Shown here: piece by piece, positions 1 to 8,958 of the stretch | How the letters are laid out: each line of letters begins with the position of its first letter | Position numbering within the stretch: position 1 is the stretch's first letter | NCBI RefSeq assembly: GCF_000424265.1 | Contig: NZ_AUJO01000008.1 | Location: 62,001-126,000, forward strand | Length of the DNA stretch: 64,000 bases | Source of the DNA: Butyrivibrio sp. WCD3002 | GTDB lineage: Bacteria > Bacillota > Clostridia > Lachnospirales > Lachnospiraceae | Direction of reading: 5' to 3' | Notes under the pieces: model-generated | Databases searched by the model: none | What the model saw: only the letters and a program-made list of their open reading frames with translations | What the model was told of the DNA's origin: nothing | Position numbers and translations under genes: made by a program

Positions 1-14
1 TGATGATTATTCTT

Positions 15-153
15 ATGCCCATAAGCATCCATTGTCCGCGCGAAGAAAGTGTTTGAGCGAGGGCTTTCTGTTATGTAAAGGTTTTGCTATAGTCTTATTA
101 GAAGCCCTTGCGAGTTTCTTTTGAAGCGCGCATTACAATGGGTGCATGGGCAT
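15..153. repeat. long imperfect inverted repeat (possible structured RNA or MITE-like element)
   Basis: The arm at 15-69 folds back on 100-153. ATGCCCAT (15-22) pairs with ATGGGCAT (146-153). GCATCCATTGT (25-35) pairs with ACAATGGGTGC (135-145) with one G-U wobble. CGCGC (37-41) pairs with GCGCG (126-130), and the inner CGAGGGCTT pairs with AAGCCCTTGCG around 102-112. The result is a 139-nt hairpin with small bulges and a loop of about 30 nt rich in A/T. There is no T-run after it, so it is not a simple terminator. A related string (AGCCC then GAGTTTCTT) recurs at 346-359. The wobble pair hints at selection on RNA structure, but a miniature transposon-like repeat would look similar. No known RNA family was recognised. 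Confidence 0.5.
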
Positions 154-413
154 TAGAATAATCTCGCGAAGATAACGAGACTCGAAATAACTGTATACAG
201 GCTACGCTATCGCCCGAAAACAAACTCAGACATGTTGCAAAATCACACATATAACCAGTGAAAGATTTTGGAATTTCGGCAGAGGAAGGAAAAAGCCTGC
301 GTGACCCTGCGGGCCGGAGCTGATTTTTTCCAGAAAGCCGCAGAGAGCCCGAGTTTCTTATTATATTCGGTATAGTAAGGTTTAGTGCTTTATTAAAAAC
401 ATGAGGTAAACAT
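154..413. other. gene-free leader upstream of the first glycosyltransferase
   Basis: No credible coding region was found on either strand here. A short GC-rich stem, GCCTGC (296-301) with GCGGGC (309-315 area), is followed by a T6 run near 324-329 and could be a weak plus-strand terminator for a gene off the left edge. TATAGT near 371-376 is a possible -10 for the gene at 414, but no good -35 accompanies it. The ribosome site of that gene is the ATGAGGTAAACAT just before its ATG. Confidence 0.4.
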
Positions 414-1394
414 ATGGAAAAGACGCCAAAAATCTCAGTAATTATTCCGGTTTATAATGCTGAGAAATTTATTGGAAAATGCTTAAGAAGTATATTATTG
501 CAGCCAATATCTCTGGAGATCATTTGCGTAGACGACTGCTCAACAGATAATACACCTGCAATATTGGAGAAATTTGCAAAGCGTCACAAGAACGTGCATG
601 TTTATAGGAACAAAACCAACCTTTATGCCGGTCTGTCAAGGAATGAAGGTATCAAGCATGCAAAAGGCGAGTATCTTCACTTTATGGACTCAGATGACTT
701 TGCTCTGCCAAATACATATCCTTATATGTATCGGATTGCTCATGATAACAATCTTGATGTGCTTAAAACCAGATGTATTTGCTTTGACCAGCGTTATCAT
801 CTCCCATCAAGGCATCAGGTTTATAGCTTCAAGCTCTTTAATCCTGATCTGTACAACAAGGTTCTCAGTTTACCTGAACAACCCAAGCAGCTGTATTATA
901 TCAATGTTGTTCCGTGGAATGGTATCTATAAGAGGAGCTTTGTCCTTGAGAATAATCTACAGTTCAATAACCTGTTTTGTTCTAACGACCGTTCATTCTT
1001 CGTACATGCCATGATAACTGCAAAACGCGTAATGATTACAAAGAAACCCTTCGTTATGCACAGAAAGAATAACGGAACATCTCTTGTAGATAAAAGAGCA
1101 CAGCATTTTGATTGTGACATGGAATCATTCAACATAGCACTTTCACTTTGCGATAAGTATGGTCTTGATGGAGAAGTTCGCTTCCAGATTCTGGAACATG
1201 AAATGAACAACATCTTTGCCTGGTACAGAAAGTTCATGAAAAAAGGCACCTTAAATGTTGAATACCAGGAAGCTCTTAGTAAAATGGCATCTGAAAAATT
1301 TGCTCCGTATTTCCCTCAGTTTGGTGAAAGAAGCCAGTGGGGAGACTTAGAACTGCTATTTGGCGGATATCCGCTTAAAGGATTTAATTCATAA
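414..1394 (+). CDS. family 2 glycosyltransferase
   Basis: This is a GT-A fold family 2 glycosyltransferase of 326 residues. It opens with KISVIIPVYNAEKFIGKCL, the nucleotide-binding first strand, followed by the conserved IICVDDCSTDNT (about residues 36-47) and the metal-binding FMDSDD (about 90-95, the DXD equivalent). The C-terminal part has no membrane segment, so the protein is probably cytosolic or peripheral, adding a sugar to a lipid-linked glycan. AGGT in ATGAGGTAAACAT supports the ATG at 414. It is monocistronic, with a 413-nt leader on the left and a bidirectional terminator on the right, facing the large minus-strand polysaccharide cluster. Donor and acceptor sugars cannot be told from sequence. 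Confidence 0.9.
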   Translation: MEKTPKISVIIPVYNAEKFIGKCLRSILLQPISLEIICVDDCSTDNTPAILEKFAKRHKNVHVYRNKTNLYAGLSRNEGIKHAKGEYLHFMDSDDFALPNTYPYMYRIAHDNNLDVLKTRCICFDQRYHLPSRHQVYSFKLFNPDLYNKVLSLPEQPKQLYYINVVPWNGIYKRSFVLENNLQFNNLFCSNDRSFFVHAMITAKRVMITKKPFVMHRKNNGTSLVDKRAQHFDCDMESFNIALSLCDKYGLDGEVRFQILEHEMNNIFAWYRKFMKKGTLNVEYQEALSKMASEKFAPYFPQFGERSQWGDLELLFGGYPLKGFNS

Positions 1395-1401
1395 CTAAAA
1401 C

Positions 1402-1446
1402 GAAAAAATGCACCTTGATTTATAATATTCAAGGTGCGTTTTTTCC
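1402..1446. terminator. bidirectional intrinsic terminator
   Basis: The stem GCACCTTGA / TCAAGGTGC (1410-1418 and 1429-1437) is preceded by an A6 run and followed by a T6 run, so it can stop transcription from both sides. It lies between the convergent GT2 gene ending at 1394 and the minus-strand gene ending at 1462, and closes the 33-kb minus-strand cluster. Confidence 0.85.
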
Positions 1447-1461
1447 TGTAAACTCTTTGAC

Positions 1462-3015
1462 TCAATATTCTTTTTTCTGTTTTTGACACCAAAAAGTATT
1501 ACTATAGCCTGAGGTTCCAACATATTCACAAATGTAGCCGTCTTTATATGCTAAATCTAAAATTTCTTCCTGTCGTTCAGTATTAGGTACTATAAATACG
1601 AAATCACCGTCAGGTCTCATTGTACTAATATCAGGAATCTCTTTCCTGCAATTAGCAAAAGTTACACTATTATAATTCTTAACCTCAAAAAAAGCAGGAT
1701 GCGTTCTCGTTCTTCTTTCATAAAGAAAAACGCAGTCCAGATCGGAATGTTCCCTCGCAAACTTAATCGCATCTTCAGTATACTTCTCTGAATAACTCCA
1801 TTCATTAACAAGCCATCCATTTACAGAAACAACAACCAGAATAGCTGCCAATATCACCTTAAAAGCTGTTCCCTTTGTTAGTACCTTAATCGCTCTTGAT
1901 ACAGACAGAATAAAAATCACAAATAGAACTCCATATATTGGGAAATAGTATCTATCTGTTCCATATGGTGCAATTCTCGAAATCAGAACAAAATACATCA
2001 GCGAAGGAACAACCGTCACTATCAGGTCAGTACCCGCCTTGATTTCAATTTTTTTCTTAACTAATGCAACAATTAATCCTAATAATGCAATAAAAATTAG
2101 TATGGGGAAGAGTCCGCCAAAAATATGTTTATTAATCAAATTCGCAACTACAGACAACTGCGCCACAAACTTTTCATTATATGCGAAGTGTTCAAAGCTC
2201 TCTGTGCCTCTTCCGGATAAAAAGAAATGTGAATACATACCGGGAAATATAATAAGCGACAGCAAAACTGATACCGCCATAGTAACGCAAAAGAATAATG
2301 CATCCCTGATTCTTTTCCCGGACAGCAGGCAGATAGCATAAACAAAAGTAAAAAGGCCAAAGAATACCATGCAGTAATAATGAGTCAGAATACCACCTAC
2401 CGAAATTAAAAGCAGTATAATGTACTGACTAACTTCCCTAAAATTATCTTTGTCCTTTATAAATTTGAAAACCCAATATATGAAAAGAGTCACAAAGAAC
2501 ATCGCCATAACATACATTCTTATGAACATTACTGCATTGTAAATACCTGTCATAGCGATAAAAGATAAAGAAATAAGGCTCTTAACAAAATAGCCCTTGG
2601 TATATAGATCAACTATTTTCCTTATGACAAGCAAAACACCAATGGCAAAACCAATGTTGATGAAAAAGCCATACCACATAGAAAATGTCCTTGGTCTTAA
2701 GGAACATATGGTGTGAAGTATACAGTAATAGAGCGGAGGATGAACATCCTGAACCTGATTATTCCAGACATTTATATAATCGAATCTATGCTCGTCAAAA
2801 ACAGTCACATAGTTATAATATACCTCTTCAGATGGTACATATTTAAATCCATCTTCTATTTGAATAGACTTTGAACCATAGTGGTTAGCAAGCCCATAGG
2901 AGTATACTTCATCAATATTCACACTCACCTTTTGCCTGCAGGCAAAAACCAATACTAAAATAAATGATATGTATATCAAAGTATCGAAAATCTTTTTAAT
3001 AACCGCCTGTTTCAT
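1462..3015 (-). CDS. GT-C-type integral membrane glycosyltransferase (GT39/PMT-like)
   Basis: A polytopic membrane protein of 517 residues. After a first membrane helix (about 12-27) comes NIDEVYSYGLAN, with Asp35-Glu36 in the position of the catalytic acidic pair in the first outside loop of GT-C enzymes. VHPPLYYCILH (about 91-101) matches the H-P-P-L-Y motif typical of this superfamily. About ten further hydrophobic segments follow, with a short soluble C-terminal domain (about 415-517). Such enzymes use lipid-phosphate sugars on the outer face of the membrane. It is the last gene of the minus-strand cluster, just before a terminator. It is a close relative of the next gene (3101-4648): same length, same motifs, similar C-terminal domain. 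This points to a tandem duplication. The substrate is unknown. Confidence 0.75.
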   Translation of the reverse strand: MKQAVIKKIFDTLIYISFILVLVFACRQKVSVNIDEVYSYGLANHYGSKSIQIEDGFKYVPSEEVYYNYVTVFDEHRFDYINVWNNQVQDVHPPLYYCILHTICSLRPRTFSMWYGFFINIGFAIGVLLVIRKIVDLYTKGYFVKSLISLSFIAMTGIYNAVMFIRMYVMAMFFVTLFIYWVFKFIKDKDNFREVSQYIILLLISVGGILTHYYCMVFFGLFTFVYAICLLSGKRIRDALFFCVTMAVSVLLSLIIFPGMYSHFFLSGRGTESFEHFAYNEKFVAQLSVVANLINKHIFGGLFPILIFIALLGLIVALVKKKIEIKAGTDLIVTVVPSLMYFVLISRIAPYGTDRYYFPIYGVLFVIFILSVSRAIKVLTKGTAFKVILAAILVVVSVNGWLVNEWSYSEKYTEDAIKFAREHSDLDCVFLYERRTRTHPAFFEVKNYNSVTFANCRKEIPDISTMRPDGDFVFIVPNTERQEEILDLAYKDGYICEYVGTSGYSNTFWCQKQKKEY

Positions 3016-3100
3016 AAATCTTATATCCTATCATTATAGGTTATTCACCATACGCTTTAAGAATAACGCCAAAGTCCATATTTATTGGAAAGCTTAGGGA

Positions 3101-4648
3101 TTAATAAAGATAACACATTTTCTTATCTGATTTCTCAGCAATAACTTCAACATTTGTAAAATCAGAATTCTCTTTAAACTTCTCCAATATTTCATCAGTG
3201 TTTTCAGCATATATCACAAGTATCACCGGATTCTTCTGATTCTCTGCTACTGTCTTCATCAATTCGGTATTATTCTCATCTACAAAGGTAATCGATCCAA
3301 AGTAATCTGCTGCCGTAAACAGTCTGTTTTTCCTGTGAATCTTGTCATACAAGCATACACAGTCACTGCCATTATATGCTTCAAGTGCATTTAAATACTC
3401 TATATCGTCAAGCTGTAAATACGTCCATTTCGCATTACTGTATCCGTTATATGAAACAACAATAAGTACTACTGCCAGTAATATGGCTGTAATTTTTGAA
3501 TTCAAAAATCTGTTAACAGATGCCGATAGTAAACAGATTACCCAGAGAATGCTTATTGTATATATAGGTATAATGTATCTCTCGTGAACAAAGGATGCCA
3601 TTTTAGATACCATAAGAAAATACAGAATTGTAGGACATATCAGCATAAGGTATCTTGCGATCATGTCCTTATCCGCAACCTTGTTTTCCTTCTTAATCCC
3701 TGTAAGGCCAAGTAGCAGTAAAACAGCTATACCTACAAAAATCACCACCATATATTTTCCGAACAGACTACTATTTATAAAGCCCACAAATTTTGTCAAT
3801 CTTTCGGGATAATTGGAAATAGTGGAAAGATTCTCCATGGCTTCCTCTCCGCGATGCTCAAAAAACATATGCTTGATCATACGGGGAAAAAGTACCACAC
3901 TGCATCCGCCTGCAAGCGCCATAGTCAGACAAAACTTGCCAACATCTGCTTTTCTCTTGTTGATAAGCAGATAAACACCATAGGTGACAGAAATAAAAAC
4001 GGCAAAGACAATACAGTAATAATGCGTAAGTGCACCGCCTACCGTGGTCAAAAACAGTTTTATGGCAAGGGATTTATCAAATTCTTTCCCGATTGAATTC
4101 ACGAAGAAATAGGACAATAAAGTCACCCAAAACATTGCGATGATATACATCCTGAAAAAACTTGCTATAGACAGCATGCCATAGCAGGTAACATAGAAAG
4201 CCGTGATCACTGTCCTTATCTTAAAATCATCTACAAAAACTTTAAGCAGCATTCTAAAGACAAAGAACGTCAGAATTGCAAAGAAAATATTGATTCCGCC
4301 TGCGTACCACATGTTATATACGCCGGGTGTAATGGAGCACAGTGTATGAAGCAGAATATAATAGATTGGAGGATGTACACCTTCTCCTGCAGTCTTCCAG
4401 ACCTGTATATAATTGAATCTGTTACCTTCAGTAGCCGTTGCCAGATATATATATGGCTCATTAGCGGGAGTATAGCAAACGCCCTCTTCGCCAACATACC
4501 CATATGTATGATTAGCTCTTGTATAACTACTTATTTCATCTATGTGATATCCCACTTTATTCGATATCACCGCAATCAGAAGAGACAGCATAACTAGCGC
4601 ACCGAAAATGCTAATTAAGCGTTCCTTATTTTCAAACCATTTGCCCAT
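3101..4648 (-). CDS. GT-C-type integral membrane glycosyltransferase, paralogue of the neighbouring gene
   Basis: A multi-spanning protein of 515 residues with the same plan as the gene at 1462-3015. It has an N-terminal helix, the acidic pair in YHIDEISSYTRAN (Asp37-Glu38), VHPPIYYILLH near residue 95, about ten more hydrophobic helices and a small soluble C-terminus. An upstream GTG at 4657 is in frame, but AGGAG with eight-base spacing favours the ATG at 4648. Expected role: transfer of a sugar from a polyprenyl-phosphate donor on the outer membrane face. The 85 bases between the paralogues hold no clear terminator. Assignment to GT39/PMT-like is by motif; donor and acceptor are unknown. 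Confidence 0.75.
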   Translation of the reverse strand: MGKWFENKERLISIFGALVMLSLLIAVISNKVGYHIDEISSYTRANHTYGYVGEEGVCYTPANEPYIYLATATEGNRFNYIQVWKTAGEGVHPPIYYILLHTLCSITPGVYNMWYAGGINIFFAILTFFVFRMLLKVFVDDFKIRTVITAFYVTCYGMLSIASFFRMYIIAMFWVTLLSYFFVNSIGKEFDKSLAIKLFLTTVGGALTHYYCIVFAVFISVTYGVYLLINKRKADVGKFCLTMALAGGCSVVLFPRMIKHMFFEHRGEEAMENLSTISNYPERLTKFVGFINSSLFGKYMVVIFVGIAVLLLLGLTGIKKENKVADKDMIARYLMLICPTILYFLMVSKMASFVHERYIIPIYTISILWVICLLSASVNRFLNSKITAILLAVVLIVVSYNGYSNAKWTYLQLDDIEYLNALEAYNGSDCVCLYDKIHRKNRLFTAADYFGSITFVDENNTELMKTVAENQKNPVILVIYAENTDEILEKFKENSDFTNVEVIAEKSDKKMCYLY

Positions 4649-4672
4649 ACTTCCCACTCCTAAATATCCAAC

Positions 4673-5632
4673 TTATTTCTTCGCCTGCTTTGAGCCAAAT
4701 ACCTTATTCTTCACAAAATCAATGCCCCATGCCAAAAGTATCACCGATAACTCTGAGAAGGTCATCCAAAGTCTTGCTATTACTGAAATAAGCACAGCAT
4801 ACTCGTTCTGCATAATTGAACCAAGGCCAAGAATCATTATTCCCTCTCTTACTCCAAGCCCCGAAGGTGCAAACAAAGCAAGAATACCTATTATAACTGA
4901 CAGAGCAAAAACTCCCGAAACATAAAGCATCTGTGATAATGGCACAGGATATATTGAATAAACCAAAAGATAAAATCCAACACCAAGCACAGCCCAGTTA
5001 ACCACAAATAACAGAACGAGGAGGATCATCTGCGGATAAGTTATAAGTATCTGAAGATCCTTCTTAGTAACCTTCTCCAACAGCTTTAAGAAGAAATTTA
5101 TGATCCTTGGATTGATCATTATTATTGCAATTACAATAAGGGCAACTGTTGCAAACCTGTACTGCTGAAGTACATTGTTCTGGAAAAATAAAAGTGATAT
5201 CAAAAACAAAAATCCTGCTCCCAAAAGTGTGCATACATTTTCAAGGAAAAAGCATACAGTAACCTTTCTCGGAGGAACTCCGGATTCCTCGTACGCAGGT
5301 ATTCTTGCAAGAAGCATAAACACCTTACCGGGAATGTACTTTCCAAGAATTGAATAAAAATACGTAAGAACTGCCTTTTTAACATCAATCGGGCATCCAT
5401 TCAGGTATGTTATATAATGCCACAAAAGAGCCTGCATAACCTTATACACAAAATGAAGGAGCACCGCAATAAAAAACACAGACCACGAAATGCTTAAATC
5501 CAGTTCTTTATAGGTATCATAGTTATTGTAGAAATATCTTCCCAAAAAGAACACAACCAGAATAAGGAATATTCTCTTTATCCAGATATTGCGTTTGGGC
5601 GTGGTTTTAGTACTGTTTTCTTTATTTTCCAT
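4673..5632 (-). CDS. LPG-synthase transmembrane-domain (UPF0104/AglD-like) membrane protein
   Basis: A 319-residue integral membrane protein with about eight hydrophobic segments and the family features GKYIPGKVFMLLAR (about 115-128) and a late FAPSGLGVREG loop. This pattern is typical of the flippase/transmembrane half of lysylphosphatidylglycerol synthases and of the stand-alone AglD-like family found in many glycan loci. There is no C-terminal aminoacyl-transferase domain, so it is not a full MprF. A role in moving or handling a lipid-linked intermediate is inferred. An in-frame TTG at 5644 exists, but the ATG at 5632 preceded by TGGAATCATTG is preferred. It lies 24 bases upstream of the GT-C paralogue pair, probably in the same transcript. 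Confidence 0.75.
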   Translation of the reverse strand: MENKENSTKTTPKRNIWIKRIFLILVVFFLGRYFYNNYDTYKELDLSISWSVFFIAVLLHFVYKVMQALLWHYITYLNGCPIDVKKAVLTYFYSILGKYIPGKVFMLLARIPAYEESGVPPRKVTVCFFLENVCTLLGAGFLFLISLLFFQNNVLQQYRFATVALIVIAIIMINPRIINFFLKLLEKVTKKDLQILITYPQMILLVLLFVVNWAVLGVGFYLLVYSIYPVPLSQMLYVSGVFALSVIIGILALFAPSGLGVREGIMILGLGSIMQNEYAVLISVIARLWMTFSELSVILLAWGIDFVKNKVFGSKQAKK

Positions 5633-5656
5633 CAATGATTCCAATCAAAATACGCA

Positions 5657-7972
5657 TTAAAAGTTCAGTAAAAATCTAACAAAGCACATATAATAGTAGA
5701 TCACGGTAGTGGGAACTTTCTTTAATGAATCAAAGTTCTCGGATCTTTTTTTATTCCTTTTAGCCAGTTTAAATGCCAGCTTATGATTCCATCTGCATGG
5801 ATCTGACGTATCAAGGTCCGCCTTAATACCGCTGTTAACCTTTGCCTTGGCGCAGTTATATTTAAATACGAGCGCTCTCTTCTGGCTTTTTACAACTTTA
5901 CTTCCAGATATGTATCTGTCGGAAATAACGCCTTCCTGTTTTGCCATATCATAAAGCTTTTTGGCATTTTCATTTCGAATAACTATACCTGTAGGCTTAA
6001 TGTTCTCATCCTTTATTTCCTTAAGCCATACATCACCAAAGCTTATGTCTGCATCCTTTGCAAAATGATTCTGACAAGCCATGCAGCTTTCCTGTTCAAA
6101 ATAGAATGCATTTTTATAGGAGCACAGATACTTTGTGTATGAGAAGGTCTTCTCGTTACCGTCGTTGTAAAGTACTGATGAAAGCCCTCTCCAGTGACCT
6201 CTTCTGTAATAAAACTTCTTCGCATTATCAAGGCTGACGCCTGCTTTATAAAAAGCCATCTCAGTAGCTTTTTCTGAATGATTTCCGCTACAGAAAAGTC
6301 CAAGCTTTATTACAACCTTTTCTCTTAACTGCGCATCTTTCTCGCAGACTTTAGAAAACGCCTTAAGCATACATGGAAGCATGACAACAGCCAGCTTTCC
6401 GTCAAACTCCCTTGCCACGTCAATATGCTTCATCATAGGAACTGACATATATATACTGGATGAACCTGAACGTATCTCATCCTCTGTAGTAGCAATGAAA
6501 GTATCGTAAGCAACCTTGCCATCTGCTATAACAGTCCTGCAGATCCAGGCACCATCTATAATCTTCTTTCTAAGAAGGAAGCACAGAAAAGCGGTTACCA
6601 CTCCGCCTGATGCAGCATTCTCTCTTATGCTGTCATCTGTGGCATAACCAACTCTTGTTTCTACAAATTCTCCAATATATTTCTCAGGATTATTGTAATC
6701 AAGCAGTTTATATTTCTTTGGCTTTTCAATGACAGCATCAATAACCTCGGAAGTTTTCTTAATATTCTCATATGAGCTTTCCATTACGCTGTCATAGTTT
6801 TTATCAAGACGGACTCTGATATCTTCTTCATCCTCAACAAGTTCGCAGAAGTCCTCATAAAGCTTTTCCGACGTAAGATTTGAAAAGTCTGTAGCATAGC
6901 CGCTGCATTCAAAGAAATCAAGGACTTCCTGATACTTGTGACTCCATCCTATAAGAAGACATGGTACCTTCCTCTGAAGGGCTCCAATCATTGTATGGAA
7001 TCTTGAAGCAACAACAAATCTGCATCTTCCGATATATGAACGGATTTCCTCAGCATCCATCTCCTCGTGATACCAACGGATATTGTCCTTATTTCCACAT
7101 TTCTCATAAACAGCATCGCAGATCATAAGATCGTTATTTCTGGTGGCAGTGCTTCCTTCAATTGCACTGTTTGCGATGATATAAACCTTATATCCCTGAC
7201 TGGTGAGCTTATCAATAAAACCTGCGATAACACTCACATAATCGATGCCCTTCTTGGTGCACTTCTTATTTACTACAGTACTTGGAGATACGCCTACAAT
7301 ATTCTTATCAAGAAAGAAATCGTCCTTTTTACATCTCTCTTCAACCAGTTTCTCAATCTCTTCATTGTCCTCCATGGTAAAAGCACCGTCAGCGCACTTT
7401 ACGACGTTTTTGCTTATACCGATTCTGTGTAAGCTTTCAAGAGTGATCTCACCTCTTGCGCAGATAAGACTGATCTTGGGAAGAAGGATTTTAGCCAAAA
7501 TCTTGTTATAGGCCTTCTTGAAGGGACCAAGTGCCTGAGAATACTTTACAACCTTTGCCCCCATTAAAAGCGGAATAGCATTGGTCATAAAGGCATAAAC
7601 ATTCATCACAAAGCTTCTGCTATCCATAAGGGCTACTCCGGCCTCATCCAGGACAACATCTGTCTGCTTATATGTTCGCAGTATCTGATTTTTTAAAAGT
7701 AAATACTTAATGGGCGGAATGAAATGAAAAACCTTATATAGTACTGCCAGAATAAATGCTATAAGAATCTTAACCGGTCCGCTTGGAATGATGGTTACAA
7801 AATCCCATGGACACTGCTTTTTATCGTCGGTAGGATACACTGACATAAGAAAGACATTTAATCTTTTTCCATATCTGTCATGTAATTGTTTTATTGAGCT
7901 CTGCAGCATGGCTGCGGCACCCTTATTACCGCTGTAGCTTGCTGCTGTAATTGCTATGTTAACGTCTCTCAC
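5657..7972 (-). CDS. fusion: polysaccharide pyruvyl transferase + F420 hydrogenase/dehydrogenase beta-subunit (FrhB)-like domain
   Basis: A 771-residue two-domain protein. Residues 1 to about 400 are a polysaccharide pyruvyl transferase: an opening GNKGAAAML motif, a central VGVSPSTVVN, and SRFHTMIGALQ near residue 325, which is the conserved R-x-H segment that handles phosphoenolpyruvate in the family. Residues about 440-771 resemble the C-terminal part of F420-reducing hydrogenase/dehydrogenase beta subunits: RENAASGGVVTAFL, and a cysteine group in ESCMACQNHF followed by DISFGDVW. The classical N-terminal 2[4Fe-4S] ferredoxin segment of FrhB proteins is missing. In many polysaccharide loci these two activities are separate adjacent genes; here they are joined. 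Translation starts at a GTG supported by AAGGAG six bases upstream. The pyruvylated sugar and the redox role are unknown. Confidence 0.85.
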   Translation of the reverse strand: MRDVNIAITAASYSGNKGAAAMLQSSIKQLHDRYGKRLNVFLMSVYPTDDKKQCPWDFVTIIPSGPVKILIAFILAVLYKVFHFIPPIKYLLLKNQILRTYKQTDVVLDEAGVALMDSRSFVMNVYAFMTNAIPLLMGAKVVKYSQALGPFKKAYNKILAKILLPKISLICARGEITLESLHRIGISKNVVKCADGAFTMEDNEEIEKLVEERCKKDDFFLDKNIVGVSPSTVVNKKCTKKGIDYVSVIAGFIDKLTSQGYKVYIIANSAIEGSTATRNNDLMICDAVYEKCGNKDNIRWYHEEMDAEEIRSYIGRCRFVVASRFHTMIGALQRKVPCLLIGWSHKYQEVLDFFECSGYATDFSNLTSEKLYEDFCELVEDEEDIRVRLDKNYDSVMESSYENIKKTSEVIDAVIEKPKKYKLLDYNNPEKYIGEFVETRVGYATDDSIRENAASGGVVTAFLCFLLRKKIIDGAWICRTVIADGKVAYDTFIATTEDEIRSGSSSIYMSVPMMKHIDVAREFDGKLAVVMLPCMLKAFSKVCEKDAQLREKVVIKLGLFCSGNHSEKATEMAFYKAGVSLDNAKKFYYRRGHWRGLSSVLYNDGNEKTFSYTKYLCSYKNAFYFEQESCMACQNHFAKDADISFGDVWLKEIKDENIKPTGIVIRNENAKKLYDMAKQEGVISDRYISGSKVVKSQKRALVFKYNCAKAKVNSGIKADLDTSDPCRWNHKLAFKLAKRNKKRSENFDSLKKVPTTVIYYYMCFVRFLLNF

Positions 7973-8011
7973 ATAATACTCCTTATTTCAGCATTCATGG
8001 CTGTAGCTATA

Positions 8012-8917
8012 TCAGCCTAATAGATTATTTTTAAAACTGTAAACACCGAGAATATATTTTAACATATTCTTGGCAGAGGGCTCCATACTAAGACTCTTTG
8101 CCAGATAGTACCGGACTCTTTTCTTATCTCCGGAGTTCTCTGCTCGCATGGCACCATCCATTATTATCATAAGCTCCCTTTTCTTTTTTATTTCCGGAGG
8201 GAGCTTTTTAATAAGACTCTCATGTTTTTTATTTATGTGCTCAACAGTATCTTCCCAAAGCTTAAGTTTATTGGTAAGTCTGTGTTTGTCACTTTTAAAT
8301 ACTCTGTAGGAAACAAGGTTTTCTCTAACAGTTCCAACCTTAACTCTCTGAAAAAGTCTTATCTCCATCTCATAGTCCTGCCAGCATGGCAAATCCTCGT
8401 CAAACATTCCGATATCAATAAGGGCCGTTTTTCTGACCAGCATCGTAGATGACAGATATGGCATATTATAAAAAATATACTCGCTCAAATCTCCTTCGGG
8501 CAGATCATCCGGGTTAAAATAATGCCTCTTACCGGATTCGTATTCATAGAAAATTCCGCATCCCACAAAGGATATGTCATCAGATGACATCATGCAGTCT
8601 ACCTGCTTTTCTATTTTTGTAGGGAGCCACTCATCATCATCATCAAGAAGTGCTATGAGTTCTCCTTTCGCAACTTCTATACCTCTGTTTCTGGCATAGT
8701 TACCGCCTTTAGAATCCTCCGGCATAATGCGAATGTAGGTGAGCTTCATATCCTGGTTCTCACTGAAATACTCATAAGTACCATCATCAGAAGCATCATC
8801 TACTACTATCAATTCTATTTTCTTATATGTTTGGGCTAATACACTGTCTATTGCTTTCTTCAACATAGAAAGCCTGTTATGGGTTATAACTATAGCGCTT
8901 ACAAGTGGCTCCCTCAT
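8012..8917 (-). CDS. family 2 glycosyltransferase
   Basis: A GT2 enzyme of 301 residues. It begins MREPLVSAIVITHNRLSML, with the conserved LIVVDDASDDGT and LLDDDDEWLPTKI (DXD region) in order. The open frame extends 36 codons further upstream, into the preceding DUF2142 gene, but that extension has no family similarity. The ATG at 8917 is preceded by GGAGTAATGGAG, which gives two SD-like sites, so the short form is annotated. It is expected to act in the cytosol on a lipid-linked acceptor. There is no membrane helix. It lies between the pyruvyl-transferase fusion and the DUF2142 gene in the minus-strand run. Confidence 0.88.
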   Translation of the reverse strand: MREPLVSAIVITHNRLSMLKKAIDSVLAQTYKKIELIVVDDASDDGTYEYFSENQDMKLTYIRIMPEDSKGGNYARNRGIEVAKGELIALLDDDDEWLPTKIEKQVDCMMSSDDISFVGCGIFYEYESGKRHYFNPDDLPEGDLSEYIFYNMPYLSSTMLVRKTALIDIGMFDEDLPCWQDYEMEIRLFQRVKVGTVRENLVSYRVFKSDKHRLTNKLKLWEDTVEHINKKHESLIKKLPPEIKKKRELMIIMDGAMRAENSGDKKRVRYYLAKSLSMEPSAKNMLKYILGVYSFKNNLLG

Positions 8918-8958
8918 ATAAACTCCATTACTCCTGTACATAGTATTGCAGGGCCTGA

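Noticed and set aside
1..413. Partial gene running in from the left edge
   Set aside because: All frames are broken by stops or lack coding character, and the region is dominated by inverted-repeat structure.
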